From Mycolicibacterium pulveris (lineage in GTDB: Bacteria; Actinomycetota; Actinomycetes; Mycobacteriales; Mycobacteriaceae): 64,000 bases of DNA. Shown here piece after piece: positions 27,670-37,840 of the stretch (positions are counted from its first letter, which is position 1; every line of letters begins with the position of its first letter). Both the position numbers and the translations under genes were made by a program. The notes under the pieces were generated by a model. It was not told the origin of the DNA, searched no databases, and saw only the letters and a program-made list of their open reading frames with translations. The stretch covers positions 4,712,001 through 4,776,000 of the forward strand of contig NZ_AP022599.1 of the NCBI RefSeq assembly GCF_010725725.1, in the 5' to 3' direction.

Positions 27670-28443
27670 ATGAGCCTCGTCACGTTTGAGTGCAAAGACC
27701 ACATCGCCACCATCACGCTGAACCGCCCCGAGGCCCGCAACGCGATCAACGGCGCGCTGCGCAACGAGCTGAACGCGGCATGGAACCGGTTCCGCGACGA
27801 CGAGGACGCCTGGGTGGGGATCTTGACCGCAAACGGCGACGTGTTCTGCGCGGGCGGGGACCTCAAGGACGGCGAGGGCTCGGTGGGCACTTTCGCGGGC
27901 ACGTTCTGGGAGAAGCCGACGATCAACTCGTTCGAAAGCGGCATGGAGTTGTTCAAGCCGACCATCGCCGCCGTGCACGGCCCCTGTATCGGGTACGGGC
28001 TGACCGGGGTGCTGTTCTGCGACTTCGTGATCGCCAGCACCGAGGCCACGTTCTCCTTCCCCGAGGTGTCGATCGGTGTGCCGACCATCGTCGGCGCGAT
28101 CCGGCTCCCTCAACGGGTGCGGTGGGCCGACGCGATGGAGCTGTTGCTGACCGGTAAGCCGATCAGCGCCGAGCGGGCCAAGGAGATGGGGCTGGTGTGG
28201 AAGCTGGTCGAACCCGACGCACTGCAGGCCGAGGCGCTGGCTTGGGCGCGGGTCCTCACCGAGGCCGCGCCGCTGGCGCAACGGGCCACCAAGGAGGTGG
28301 CCTGGCGGACCCAGAACATGGGGTGGATCGAGTCGGTGCGCTTCGGCGAGACCATGCGCAAGGTGGCCGGTGCCACCGAGGACGTCGCCGAGGGCCTCAC
28401 GGCGTGGCGCGAGCGGCGCAAACCCAACTGGCGGGGCCGCTGA
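27670..28443 (+). CDS. Enoyl-CoA hydratase/isomerase family protein
   Basis: 257 residues, normal crotonase size. It has the CoA-binding/oxyanion regions NRPEARNAINGALRNEL, FCAGGDLKDGEG and HGPCIGYGLTG. The two Glu of true hydratases (about 110-140) are present as FPEVSIG with Glu in the second position; the first is less clear, so an isomerase or other crotonase activity is possible. The ATG at 27670 faces the divergent flavoprotein start. Confidence 0.88.
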   Translation: MSLVTFECKDHIATITLNRPEARNAINGALRNELNAAWNRFRDDEDAWVGILTANGDVFCAGGDLKDGEGSVGTFAGTFWEKPTINSFESGMELFKPTIAAVHGPCIGYGLTGVLFCDFVIASTEATFSFPEVSIGVPTIVGAIRLPQRVRWADAMELLLTGKPISAERAKEMGLVWKLVEPDALQAEALAWARVLTEAAPLAQRATKEVAWRTQNMGWIESVRFGETMRKVAGATEDVAEGLTAWRERRKPNWRGR

Positions 28444-28493
28444 TCCCGCCGCGCACGTGTCAACCACGCGCAGGCGGGTACGCGGTAGTCGCC

Positions 28494-28733
28494 ATGACTG
28501 CTCAACCGCCCGACCCAGACCCCGCACAGATTCCGGATCTCGAGCCCGGGGGTGGTGTCCGGCCGGGTTCGACACCACCGGACTCGGCGCAGACATCCGG
28601 GCTGTCCGAACCGGCCGAACGCCCACGGCACCGGATGACGCCCACGGCGGTCGCGGGCCTGATCGCCATCGTCATCCTGGTGCTGTTGTTCGTCGCAACC
28701 GGTGTGCTGCTCGTTGTGGACATGTTCAACTAG
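28494..28733 (+). CDS. DUF6480-like small membrane protein
   Basis: 79 residues. The N-terminus has the pattern DPDPAQIPDLEPGGGVRPG followed by a TPPDS/SGLSEP stretch, then a single transmembrane helix near the C-terminus (VAGLIAIVILVLLFVATGVLLV). This layout matches the actinobacterial DUF6480 family of unknown function. It lies 50 bp after the enoyl-CoA hydratase and 5 bp before the DJ-1 gene, so it is probably co-transcribed. Confidence 0.65.
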   Translation: MTAQPPDPDPAQIPDLEPGGGVRPGSTPPDSAQTSGLSEPAERPRHRMTPTAVAGLIAIVILVLLFVATGVLLVVDMFN

Positions 28734-28738
28734 AACCC

Positions 28739-29350
28739 GTGCGCATCGAGATCGTGGTGTTCGACGGGTTCGATCCCCTCGACGTGATCGCGCCGTGGGA
28801 GGTGTTCGTGCGGGCCGCCGCGCTCGACGCCGGCCTCGAGGTGGCCCTGGTGCGGGCCGACGGTGCCGGCTCGGTGACCACGGCCTACGGATTACGGATG
28901 CAGATCGACGAGACGCTGGGCACACCGGGTGCCGTCTTGGTGCCCGGCGGCAGCTGGGTGGACGCGACGGATACCGGTGTGCGACGGGAGATTCGGCGCG
29001 GTGCGCTGCCTGGCGCCATCGCCGAGTTGGCACCGTCGGTGCGTTGGGTGGCGTCCGTCTGCACCGGCGCGCTGATCCTCGGCGAGGCAGGCCTCCTGCG
29101 CGGTCGCAATGCTACAACCAATGATGCTGCGCTGGAAGAGCTTTCGCGCCATGGCGCAACCGTCAGGCGGCACCGCGTCGTCGACGACGGCACCGTGGTG
29201 ACCGCGGGCGGGGTGACCTCGGGCATCGATTTGGCGCTGTGGCTGGTGCACCGCGAATTGGGCGCCGAGATCGCCGGCTCGGTCCGCGCGGCGATCGCCT
29301 ATCCCGTGCAGCCAGACGTATGGCGCACGCCGGAGGTCCTCACGCGATGA
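28739..29350 (+). CDS. DJ-1/PfpI family protein
   Basis: 203 residues. The first strand RIEIVVFDGFDPLDVIAPWEV and the nucleophile elbow SVCTGALILGEAGLL with Cys108 are diagnostic; Asp14 in the first loop is also typical. No AraC domain is fused. Family members include isonitrile hydratases, glyoxalase-like enzymes and regulators, so the activity is open. The GTG at 28739 begins the first strand. The end overlaps the convergent ripD gene by 11 bp. Confidence 0.83.
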   Translation: MRIEIVVFDGFDPLDVIAPWEVFVRAAALDAGLEVALVRADGAGSVTTAYGLRMQIDETLGTPGAVLVPGGSWVDATDTGVRREIRRGALPGAIAELAPSVRWVASVCTGALILGEAGLLRGRNATTNDAALEELSRHGATVRRHRVVDDGTVVTAGGVTSGIDLALWLVHRELGAEIAGSVRAAIAYPVQPDVWRTPEVLTR

Positions 29351-29882
29351 TGCGGACCAGGTACGGCGCCATGTTGTTGGTGCGGACCGGGGAAACCGTG
29401 ACCCCCGTCTCGGCGGTCTCCAGCATCTGATTGTTGCCGAGGAACATCGCCACGCTCTGGGTGCCTTCCGGCCCGTAGAAGATCAGATCGCCGGGAAGAG
29501 CTTGTGACGGCGCGACTTTCTGGCCGACTTTGTACTGCGCGCCCGATGACCGCGGCAGCTTGACCCCGGCGCCGGCGTACGCATAGACCATCAGACCGGA
29601 TGCGTCGAAACCGACGGTGCTCAGCGCGGGGTCCAGCCCGACGATATGACCGTCGGGGTCCAGGCCGGCGACGTTCTCGGCGGTTCCGCTGCCCCGCGTC
29701 GGGCCGGACGCATCGCCGCCGCCGTAGGAGAACGGCACGCCGCGCTGCGAGAGCCCGCGCGCGATCACCAGATCGACCGCCTGCTGGTTGACCGCGGACC
29801 GCGTCGCCGGCTGAGCGGTCGCGACACCCGGCGTCACCCCCAGCAAGGCCAGACCCAGCATCAGAGCCACTATGCGTCTCAT
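29340..29882 (-). CDS. ripD: RipD-like, catalytically inactive NlpC/P60 protein
   Basis: 180 residues with a signal peptide (1-23) and one NlpC/P60 domain. The catalytic Cys is Ala94 (GFDASGLMVY instead of DCSGL) and the His position is Ser143 (TQSVAMFLG instead of HVAIYLG). These are the same changes known for mycobacterial RipD, which binds peptidoglycan but does not cut it. Compared with M. tuberculosis RipD this copy ends right after the domain and lacks the C-terminal extension. Probably a periplasmic or cell-wall protein. The lhgO gene diverges 200 bp away. Confidence 0.82.
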   Translation of the reverse strand: MRRIVALMLGLALLGVTPGVATAQPATRSAVNQQAVDLVIARGLSQRGVPFSYGGGDASGPTRGSGTAENVAGLDPDGHIVGLDPALSTVGFDASGLMVYAYAGAGVKLPRSSGAQYKVGQKVAPSQALPGDLIFYGPEGTQSVAMFLGNNQMLETAETGVTVSPVRTNNMAPYLVRIIA

Positions 29883-30083
29883 CGGAATTCAACTTTCTCG
29901 AACATCGGCGCGAGCAGCCCGCACCCACCGTTGGGCACAGCAGTCGCAAGTCCACTTGTACTGCCAGACGTGTCAATTAGTCCAATTGTGCTATGGCACA
30001 ACACCAATGAGATACCAGACCGTGACCTAACGGTGACCCCGGCTGTCGAGAACGCGGCTCCAAGCAGCGGATGAGGCAAGATT

Positions 30084-31310
30084 GTGATCGTGGTGACAGG
30101 TTCGCGGATCGCCGTCGTCGGTGGCGGCATCGTCGGCGTCGCCGTCGCACGCGAAATTCTGCGCAGGCAGCCGGGCTCGGCCGTGACGCTGTTCGAAAAA
30201 GAGGACCGGCTGGCCGCGCACCAGACGGGGCGCAACTCCGGCGTCGTGCACGCCGGTCTGTACTACCAACCCGGCTCCCAGAAGGCGCTGCTATGCCGCC
30301 GCGGTGTCGGCCTGCTCGAGGAGTTCTGCGCCGAGCACGACATCCGCCGGATCGGTTGCGGCAAGGTGCTCGTCGCGCTCAACGACGCCGAACGCACCCG
30401 GCTGGACGACATCGCGGATCGCGCACGTGCCAACGGGGTGCCGGGGGTGCGGATCATCGGCCCCCAAGAGTTGCGGGAGCTCGAGCCCCACGTCACCGGG
30501 GTGGCGGCACTGCACTCGCCGTCCACCTCGATCGTCGATTTCGCGGAGGTGACCGGGGCGCTGGCCGCTGATGCCGTCACCGACGGCGCGAGAATCCTGC
30601 TTGGTCACCAGGTCGTCGGGATGCGAACCGTGCGCGACGAGGTGATCGTCACCGCACGGCACGGACAAACCGTGCGCGATGACGCCTTCGACCGCGTCGT
30701 GGTGTGCGGCGGGCTGCAGAGCGACCGGCTGGCGGCGCTGGTGGGCGACGGTGCCGACCCGGTGATCGTGCCGTTCCGCGGCGAGTACTACGCGTTGAAG
30801 CCGCAGCGGCGCCATCTGGTGAACGGGCTGGTATACCCGGTGCCAGATCCACGCTATCCGTTTCTCGGCGTGCACCTGACCCCGCGCGTCGACGGCGAGG
30901 TGCTGATCGGGCCGAACGCCGTTCTCGCCCTTGCCCGCGAGGGTTACACCTGGACGGCGGTCTCGGTTCGCGATCTCGTCGAGATCGCCGGCACGGGCGC
31001 CTTCTGGCGGTTCGCCCGGCAGCACTGGCGCACCGGGGTCCGCGAGTTGTACGGATCGGTCAGCCGGCGCAGATTCGTCGCCGCCGCCCGCGCCTACGTA
31101 CCCGAACTCGCCGACGACGACGTCGTCGAAGGCAAAGCCGGCGTGCGCGCGCAGGCGCTCGACAAGGACGGCAGCCTGGTCGACGACTTCCGGCTCAGCT
31201 TCCGCGACCGTGTGGTCGTTGTCCGCAACGCGCCCTCACCGGCGGCGACGTCCTCGCTCGCGATCGCCGAGCACATCGTCACGACGATCGCACAGCGCGG
31301 TAGTAGGTGA
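30084..31310 (+). CDS. lhgO: L-2-hydroxyglutarate oxidase (FAD-dependent)
   Basis: 408 residues. N-terminal FAD motif AVVGGGIVGVAVAREIL, then the family-diagnostic QTGRNSGVVHAGLYYQPGS, GCGKVLVALN, and C-terminal GVRAQALDKDGSLVDDF with a final RNAPSPAATSSLAI. These match LhgO/YgaF and human L2HGDH, which oxidise L-2-hydroxyglutarate to 2-oxoglutarate. The start is GTG 30084. The last 32 bp overlap a convergent methyltransferase. Confidence 0.88.
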   Translation: MIVVTGSRIAVVGGGIVGVAVAREILRRQPGSAVTLFEKEDRLAAHQTGRNSGVVHAGLYYQPGSQKALLCRRGVGLLEEFCAEHDIRRIGCGKVLVALNDAERTRLDDIADRARANGVPGVRIIGPQELRELEPHVTGVAALHSPSTSIVDFAEVTGALAADAVTDGARILLGHQVVGMRTVRDEVIVTARHGQTVRDDAFDRVVVCGGLQSDRLAALVGDGADPVIVPFRGEYYALKPQRRHLVNGLVYPVPDPRYPFLGVHLTPRVDGEVLIGPNAVLALAREGYTWTAVSVRDLVEIAGTGAFWRFARQHWRTGVRELYGSVSRRRFVAAARAYVPELADDDVVEGKAGVRAQALDKDGSLVDDFRLSFRDRVVVVRNAPSPAATSSLAIAEHIVTTIAQRGSR

Positions 31311-31935
31311 GCCTGCCGACCAGGCGCTGCCGGTGCGTGTCGACCTGGGTGCAGTCGAAGCCGACGCTGCGCATGAGTCGCGGAATCGCATCGCCGAGGC
31401 TGCCTGCCACATGCGTGCTGCGGAGCATCCGTCGCGCGGCGCGCCCGTCATCGGCGCTCATCGGGCCGCCGACGTCGAGCAGGTACAGCATGCCACCGGG
31501 CCGCAGCACCCGGAAAATCTCGGCTGCCGCTTGGGGTTTCACGCCGTCTTCGAGGTGGTGCCACATCATCGACGACAGCACGCGGTCGAACTCGCCGTCG
31601 GCATACGGAAGTTCTTGGGCGTAGCCACGGTCGAACCGAATCCCGGCCAATCCGCGGGCTTTACGTCGCGCCCGGGCCAAGGCGCGTGGATCGGGATCGC
31701 AGCCGATCGCCTCGACACCGGTATGACGCCTCTGGACACGGGTGATGACGTTTCCTGTACCGCAACCTATTTCGAGCACACGTTGACCATCGGCGAGATC
31801 GGCCTGGTCGATCAGTGCATCGTAGACCCTGCTGAACCCCAGCACGCGGGTCAGCAGGTCGTAGCACGGCAGGAAGGCGTCATGTCCCGCCGCAGGCAGG
31901 TAGTCGTGACGGCAATGTGAACGATGTTCGGTCAT
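31279..31935 (-). CDS. Class I SAM-dependent methyltransferase
   Basis: 218 residues of the Methyltransf_11/25 type. Motif I VLEIGCGTGNVITRV, the acidic end of strand 2 (GCDPDPRAL), FDRVLSSMMWHHL and LRPGGMLYLLDVGG follow in order. Substrate unknown. Divergent from the AraC regulator 75 bp away. Confidence 0.86.
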   Translation of the reverse strand: MTEHRSHCRHDYLPAAGHDAFLPCYDLLTRVLGFSRVYDALIDQADLADGQRVLEIGCGTGNVITRVQRRHTGVEAIGCDPDPRALARARRKARGLAGIRFDRGYAQELPYADGEFDRVLSSMMWHHLEDGVKPQAAAEIFRVLRPGGMLYLLDVGGPMSADDGRAARRMLRSTHVAGSLGDAIPRLMRSVGFDCTQVDTHRQRLVGRLTYYRAVRSS

Positions 31936-32009
31936 ATCCTCATGGTGAACCTAAGAACTCCAGTATGGTTGGTCGATTCTCCGCAGAAATAGGATTATCT
32001 TCTGCTGGT

Positions 32010-32864
32010 ATGACGGCGCAATCCCGGCTGGTTCGGCACCGCGGTGGCGTGCCGATGTACGCGTATCCGACGGGGCCGGATGCACCGCCGGTGTCGGTGG
32101 TGTTCGCAGAAGCCGGAGACACGCTGGAGCGCGGTCTGCACATTCACGACTTCCCGGCCCTGTGGTACGTGTCGTCGGCCTGCCTGGTCTATGTGGCGGC
32201 ACCCGGGGAGGTGGTGGACCCGACCCGGGTCGAGCGCTCGAGTGACGGCGTCGGGGTCTTCTTCGACCCGACCGCTCTGGGGGTGGACGCGGAGGCCTCA
32301 TGGCCGGCCTGGCGTGGGCACCCGCTGCTGTATCCGTTTCTGCACGCCGAGGCGGGCGGAATGCTCGAACTGCGGCTCCCCCGCGACCGCCGACCGGTGT
32401 GGGACGCCGCGATCAGCGCGATCCAGGACGAGCTGGCAGCGCGCCAGGACGGGTACCGGCAGGCCGCGGTCGCACACCTGACGCTGCTGCTGATCGACCT
32501 GGCCCGCGTCGCGGGTGACGTGGTGGGCCATCTCCGATACCGCGGCGAGACCGCGCTCGCGGAGGTGTTCGCGGTGATCGAGCGACGGTACGGCGAGCCG
32601 TTGTCGCTGCGAGACGTGGCGCGCGAGGTCGGCATGACGCCGGGTCATCTCACGACGATCGTGCGTCGCCGCACCGGGCGCACCGTCCAGGAGTGGATCA
32701 CCGAGCGCCGGATGGCCGAGAGCCGCCGGCTGCTGGTGGACACCGACCTGCCCATCCAGGAGGTGGCCCGCCGCGTCGGGATCGCCGACCCGGGCTACTT
32801 CGCCAGGGTGTTCCGCCGGGAACACGGCACCTCACCGCGCAGGTGGCGCGGCCGGACGCAGTGA
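32010..32864 (+). CDS. AraC family transcriptional regulator
   Basis: 284 residues: an N-terminal cupin-like sensing domain (about 15-160, with [13 protein letters not shown]) and a C-terminal double helix-turn-helix (about 185-283: [18 protein letters not shown], then [21 protein letters not shown] ending in SPRRWR). I use ATG 32010; the frame is open to 31917 with no ribosome site. A TATCTT lies 8 nt before this ATG, so it may be leaderless. It may control the divergent methyltransferase, itself, or the isocitrate lyase gene 40 bp downstream. Confidence 0.86.
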   Translation: MTAQSRLVRHRGGVPMYAYPTGPDAPPVSVVFAEAGDTLERGLHIHDFPALWYVSSACLVYVAAPGEVVDPTRVERSSDGVGVFFDPTALGVDAEASWPAWRGHPLLYPFLHAEAGGMLELRLPRDRRPVWDAAISAIQDELAARQDGYRQAAVAHLTLLLIDLARVAGDVVGHLRYRGETALAEVFAVIERRYGEPLSLRDVAREVGMTPGHLTTIVRRRTGRTVQEWITERRMAESRRLLVDTDLPIQEVARRVGIADPGYFARVFRREHGTSPRRWRGRTQ

Positions 32865-32904
32865 TTACGCACCGCTTCCGATGGCCGAGCCGTACGCTGA
32901 ATTC

Positions 32905-35217
32905 ATGGCCATCATGGAAGCGGATGCAGCGCCGCAGACGCCGTTCGAGCGCGCCGTTGCCGCCACTCAGAAATACTTCGACAGCCCACGATTCGAAGGG
33001 ATAATCCGGCTCTACACGGCCCGCCAGGTCGTCGAGCAGCGCGGCACGATCCCGTCCGACTACATCATCGCGCGGGAAGCGGCGACGGCGTTCTACGCCC
33101 GGCTGCGCGAACTGTTCGCCCAGAAGAAGAGCATCACCACCTTCGGCCCGTACTCGCCGGGCCAGGCGGTGGCGATGAAGCGCACCGGCATCGAGGGGAT
33201 CTATCTCGGTGGCTGGGCCACGTCGGCCAAGGGGTCCACCACCGAGGACCCTGGCCCCGATCTGGCCAGCTACCCGCTGAGCCAGGTGCCCGAGGAGGCG
33301 GCGGGGCTGGTGCGGGCCCTGCTGACCGCCGACCGCAACCAGCAGTACTTGCGGCTGCAGATGACCGAAGAGCAACGCGCCGGCACACCCCCGACGGATT
33401 TCCGCCCGTTCATCATCGCCGATGCCGACACCGGCCACGGCGGAGATCCGCACGTGCGCAACCTGATCCGTCGGTTCGTCGAGGCCGGCGTGCCCGGCTA
33501 TCACATCGAAGACCAGCGTCCGGGCACCAAGAAGTGCGGTCACCAGGGCGGCAAGGTGCTGGTGCCGTCGGACGAGCAGATCAAGCGGCTGAACACCGCC
33601 CGCTTCCAGCTCGACGTGATGGGCGTGCCCGGCATCATCGTGGCCCGCACGGACGCCGAAGCGGCGAACCTGATCGACAGCCGCGCCGACGAACGGGACC
33701 AACCGTTCCTGCTGGGAGTCACCAACCTGAGGATCCCGTCGTACAAGGCGTGCTACCTGGCGATGATGCGGCGCTTCTACGAGTTGGGCGTCACCGAACT
33801 CAACGGTCACCTGCTCTACGCGCTGCCCGAAGGCGAATACGAGACCGCGAACTCCTGGTTGGCGCACCACGGCATCGCCGACGCCGTCGCCGAGGCGGCC
33901 TCGACCTACCAGAGCGATCCGCAGCAGTCGATCGACGCGGTGTTCGACCAGGTGGAGTCGCAGTTTGTCGACGCCTGGCAGATGGATGCCGGGCTGATGA
34001 CGTACGGCGAGGCGGTGGCCGAGCTACTCGACTTCCGGCAGAGCGAAGGCGAACAGCTCGACATGAGCGTCGACGACTGGCGCGCGTTCGCGGCGCGCGC
34101 ACCCCTGTACAACGCGCGCGAAAAGGCCCGCGAAATCGGCGCAGCCGTCGGATGGGACTGCGAGCTGGCCAAGACGCCGGAGGGCTACTACCAGGTCCGC
34201 GGCGGCATCCCGTACGCGATCGCCAAGTCGCTGGCCGCAGCACCGTTCGCCGACATTCTGTGGATGGAGACCAAGACCGCCGACCTGGCCGATGCGCGGG
34301 AGTTCGCCGAGGCGATCCACGCCGAGTTCCCCGAAAAGATGCTGGCCTATAACCTGTCCCCCTCGTTCAACTGGGACACCACCGGGATGACCGACGACGA
34401 AATGCGGGCCTTCCCTGAGGAACTGGCGAAGATGGGTTTCGTCTTCAACTTCATCACCTACGGCGGACACCAGGTCGACGGGGTGGCGGCCGAGGAGTTC
34501 GCGACCGCGCTCAAGCAGGACGGCATGTTGGCGCTGGCGCGGCTGCAGCGAAAGATGCGGTTGGTCGAATCGCCTTACCGCACACCGCAAACGCTGGTCG
34601 GCGGGCCGCGCAGCGACGCCGCGCTGGCTGCATCGTCGGGCCGCACGGCGACCACGAAGGCCATGGGCAAGGGCTCCACCCAGCACCAGCACCTCGTGCA
34701 GACCGAGGTGCCCAAGAAGCTGCTGGAGGAATGGCTGGCCTTGTGGGGCAAGCACTACCAGCTCGAAGAGACGCTGCGGGTTCAGTTGCGTCCCACCCGG
34801 CCGGGCTCCGACGTGCTGGAACTCGGGATCTACGGCGAACGCGAGGACGGGCAAGGCGAGAAGGTCGCGAACGCGATCGTCGATCCGATCAAGGACCGGC
34901 ACGGGCGCAGCATCCTGACGGTGCGCGATCAGAACACCTTCGCCGAGAAGCTGCGGCAGAAGCGGCTGATGGACATCATCCATCTGTGGCTGATCCACCG
35001 CTTCAAGGCCGAGGTCGTCTACTACGTCACGCCCACCGAGGACAACATCTACCAAACCGAGAAGATGAAGTCGCACGGCATCTTCAGCGACGTGCACCAG
35101 GAAGTCGGCGAGATCATCGTCGCCGAAGTGAACCAGCCCCGGATCAAGGAGCTGCTGGCGCCGGACCGCGAAGCTCTGCAGCGGCTCATCCGCAAGGAGG
35201 ATCAGCCCAGAAGCTGA
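32905..35217 (+). CDS. aceA2: Isocitrate lyase 2 (long form)
   Basis: 770 residues from ATG 32905 (an ATG at 32881 adds eight codons). Sequence blocks are almost those of mycobacterial ICL2: [27 protein letters not shown], the catalytic loop [13 protein letters not shown] with the active Cys, [11 protein letters not shown], and [15 protein letters not shown]. The extra insertion and C-terminal regulatory domain distinguish it from the 430-residue ICL1. It splits isocitrate into glyoxylate and succinate for growth on fatty acids, and methylisocitrate in propionate use. Intact, unlike the split gene in some M. tuberculosis strains. Confidence 0.95.
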   Translation: MAIMEADAAPQTPFERAVAATQKYFDSPRFEGIIRLYTARQVVEQRGTIPSDYIIAREAATAFYARLRELFAQKKSITTFGPYSPGQAVAMKRTGIEGIYLGGWATSAKGSTTEDPGPDLASYPLSQVPEEAAGLVRALLTADRNQQYLRLQMTEEQRAGTPPTDFRPFIIADADTGHGGDPHVRNLIRRFVEAGVPGYHIEDQRPGTKKCGHQGGKVLVPSDEQIKRLNTARFQLDVMGVPGIIVARTDAEAANLIDSRADERDQPFLLGVTNLRIPSYKACYLAMMRRFYELGVTELNGHLLYALPEGEYETANSWLAHHGIADAVAEAASTYQSDPQQSIDAVFDQVESQFVDAWQMDAGLMTYGEAVAELLDFRQSEGEQLDMSVDDWRAFAARAPLYNAREKAREIGAAVGWDCELAKTPEGYYQVRGGIPYAIAKSLAAAPFADILWMETKTADLADAREFAEAIHAEFPEKMLAYNLSPSFNWDTTGMTDDEMRAFPEELAKMGFVFNFITYGGHQVDGVAAEEFATALKQDGMLALARLQRKMRLVESPYRTPQTLVGGPRSDAALAASSGRTATTKAMGKGSTQHQHLVQTEVPKKLLEEWLALWGKHYQLEETLRVQLRPTRPGSDVLELGIYGEREDGQGEKVANAIVDPIKDRHGRSILTVRDQNTFAEKLRQKRLMDIIHLWLIHRFKAEVVYYVTPTEDNIYQTEKMKSHGIFSDVHQEVGEIIVAEVNQPRIKELLAPDREALQRLIRKEDQPRS

Positions 35218-35219
35218 CG

Positions 35220-37805
35220 CTACGCCGTTCCGTCAGAGCCCGATCCGTCGGACGCCGAGGCGTCGGAGTCCGTGCTGTCCGAGCCGGTGTCGTCTGATGG
35301 CGTTGCATCGGTGGTGGTGCCATCCGACGTCGAATCCGTTGTCGTGGTGGAATCTTCGACCGCGGTGCTTTCGGTCGGTTCGCTCGGCAGCGGATCATCG
35401 GCCGGTGTCGGCTCGGTCGTCGCTGTCGGGCCGGAAGTAGCTTCCTCGGACGTACTTTCGGTGGACTCGGTTGCAGATGTCGCTGTCGGCTCCGGGGTGG
35501 CGCTGCTGGGCGGTGGGCTGGTCGCCGAGGGAAGCGGCTCTTCGGCTGTGACCGGAGTCGGAGTCGGCGGGGCGGTCGTCGGCGTGAGCGACGCGAAGGT
35601 GCCCGGCTGGTCTGTCTCGACGATCCACATGATCTCGGTGGTGTATTCGTCGAGCCGGCCGTCGATTTCGTTCAACGGCACTTGGCCGGCGGCGATGTCG
35701 TCACCGAAGCGGTCGATCTCCTCCCACAGCGCCTCGAGCTCGGCCTTCGCCTCGGGTGAAAGATCTTCGTCGAGCGTGACGAACAGCTGCCTGGCCATCG
35801 ACACCGTCATGCAGTTGACGCACTCGTAGTTCAGGGCGCCCGACAAGTTCTGCGGCACCGCGACGTTGTCGTTGGTCTCGTCCTGGTCGACGACGAAGAC
35901 CACCTGATAGGAGACGGCCACCGCCGCGCAGGAATTGCAGGACGCGTACGCGTGCGCCTCGTTGATGTTCATCGCGTACTCCTCGTCGGTGGTCCAGACG
36001 AGGGCGAACGCGGTGTCGTAGACGATGGTGCCGTCGGTGGTGTTCACCGCGAGTGCCTGGTTGTTGCCGTCGCCGGGCTCGGGGGCGATCGGCTTGTCGA
36101 ACGGGAAGACCCAGCCCACGTCGTCGGCGGCGCCCGGGGTGGCTGCCGCGGGCGCGTACCCGCCGCCGTTGGCGGCGGCGCTCACGGTCCGCGGAACGAC
36201 GATGACGGCAAGCTGTGGCGAGCGGAACGTCGGCGGCGGTGTGCGGGTGTCCCACAGCGCATTCATGACGCCGCGCTGACCCGCTGCCAGCGGCCGGGTC
36301 ACCGCGACCGGGTGCGGCGAATCTTCGACAGCGCGCCGCTGCCGCTCCCCCATCGTCTCGACCCGCAGCGCGTAGACGATGTCGCTGATCGTGCCGCGAT
36401 CCGACGCCTGGATCGGTTGATAGTTCTGCTCGTTCGGGAACCAGGCGTAGGCGATACCGGCCAGCGCGGCGGCGCCGAGCACTCCGACCAGCGCGCGTTT
36501 CACCGGCTTGCCCGCAGTGCCCTGCCATGCGGTGGCACAGATACGACGCCCCACCCGCACCAGCAGGTAGATGATGGCGGCCATCGGGATGACGATCGCG
36601 ACCATCGCCAGCACCCGGGCAATGACCTGCACCATGTCGCCGTCGACCCAGGCGCTGCTCAGGACGTCATGCTGTCTGTTCAGGCTCGCCCAGGCCGAAG
36701 CCAGCAGACGCGGCAGCGCCACGATCGCCAGCGTCAGCATGCCGATCAACAACGGGACCACGACGATCACCCAGGCCGTCACCACCACGCGGGCCCACCA
36801 TTTGAGTTGGTTCGCCTGCGGCTCGCCCCACCGCCACGGCAACATGCCCAGCAGCGTCGGCTTGATGCGTCCGTACAAGTCGGGCACACCGGTGAGGTCG
36901 GCCAGCACGTGGTAGCCGTCGAACCTGACCAGCGGGGTGAGCTGGCGGACCATCTGGATGATCTGGGTGGCGACGACCAGCAGCAACGCGTCGTAGCGAA
37001 GCCCCAACCACAGGGCCGTGATCGCGACCGCGACAACGGCGTTGAAGTACAGGCCGCCGAGGTCCGTGCGCAGCCGACCCTTTCGGCTGAGCCGGTAGGA
37101 GTCCGTGACGTCGGTGTAGAACGCCGGCCATACCAGGTACAGGCCGAAGCCCATGACGCCGGGGGTGGCGCCGCCGTATCGGGCGGCGGCGGCGTGACCG
37201 AACTCGTGGAAGCCCGCCGAAAGCACGGTCACGACGAACACCAGGATCAGCAGCCCCGGGCGTTCGAACGCGTCGTAGGCGGCCGCGGCGAGGCCTTTGT
37301 GGAAGCACACCCACCAGCACACGACCGCGAACGCCACCAGAATCGCGACGACCATCCACGTTCGGAACAGGAACCGGAACGGATCGGTAAGGCGCCGGGT
37401 CCGGGCAGGGTCGGTGATCACATGCCGGAACTTCAATCCCAGCAACGGATCTCGCTTCTGCACCTGGGGCTCGCTGCCGTCGGGTAGAACGGTCAGCCCC
37501 AAAGGTGCCAACCGTTGCTCGATGAGCTGGCAGACGTTGTCCTCACTGACGGCACGCCCGGTCGAACCCGATACGGCCTCGGCTATGTCGGCAGGTGTGC
37601 GGCTACCGTCGAGCTCGCGAAGCATCGCGTACAACAACGGTGTCAGCGCCACCGTCTGACCGTCAGCGCGACGCACGAGTGCGGGCGCGACCCGGTGACC
37701 GGAACCCGCGAGTTCTCCGATCAGCTCGACACCGTCGGCGCGGCGCGGCGCGGTTCGCGTTGCCCCCGCGCCCTCGGTCGTCACAGTCACGTCGGTACTC
37801 CCCAC
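35220..37805 (-). CDS. M50-type membrane metallopeptidase with N-terminal PqqD/RRE-like domain
   Basis: 861 residues in four parts. Residues about 25-108 (GHRVAPALVRRADGQTVALT, then two helices ending in LGLTVLP) resemble a PqqD-like winged-helix domain, the fold that binds RiPP leader peptides. Residues 145-480 are about ten membrane helices with the zinc motif HEFGH (200-204) and the second metal site VRFDGYHVLADLTGVPDL (Asp about 296), as in 'putative peptide zinc metalloprotease' proteins. A large outside domain follows, with CNSC and CVNC pairs. The last 130 residues are a Ser/Thr/Pro/Asp stalk. It is operonic with the leader-bearing repeat protein 35 bp upstream. Confidence 0.85.
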   Translation of the reverse strand: MGSTDVTVTTEGAGATRTAPRRADGVELIGELAGSGHRVAPALVRRADGQTVALTPLLYAMLRELDGSRTPADIAEAVSGSTGRAVSEDNVCQLIEQRLAPLGLTVLPDGSEPQVQKRDPLLGLKFRHVITDPARTRRLTDPFRFLFRTWMVVAILVAFAVVCWWVCFHKGLAAAAYDAFERPGLLILVFVVTVLSAGFHEFGHAAAARYGGATPGVMGFGLYLVWPAFYTDVTDSYRLSRKGRLRTDLGGLYFNAVVAVAITALWLGLRYDALLLVVATQIIQMVRQLTPLVRFDGYHVLADLTGVPDLYGRIKPTLLGMLPWRWGEPQANQLKWWARVVVTAWVIVVVPLLIGMLTLAIVALPRLLASAWASLNRQHDVLSSAWVDGDMVQVIARVLAMVAIVIPMAAIIYLLVRVGRRICATAWQGTAGKPVKRALVGVLGAAALAGIAYAWFPNEQNYQPIQASDRGTISDIVYALRVETMGERQRRAVEDSPHPVAVTRPLAAGQRGVMNALWDTRTPPPTFRSPQLAVIVVPRTVSAAANGGGYAPAAATPGAADDVGWVFPFDKPIAPEPGDGNNQALAVNTTDGTIVYDTAFALVWTTDEEYAMNINEAHAYASCNSCAAVAVSYQVVFVVDQDETNDNVAVPQNLSGALNYECVNCMTVSMARQLFVTLDEDLSPEAKAELEALWEEIDRFGDDIAAGQVPLNEIDGRLDEYTTEIMWIVETDQPGTFASLTPTTAPPTPTPVTAEEPLPSATSPPPSSATPEPTATSATESTESTSEEATSGPTATTEPTPADDPLPSEPTESTAVEDSTTTTDSTSDGTTTDATPSDDTGSDSTDSDASASDGSGSDGTA

Positions 37806-37840
37806 GGTCCAGCGGGATTTCAGCGCACGGTCGCGCGGGC

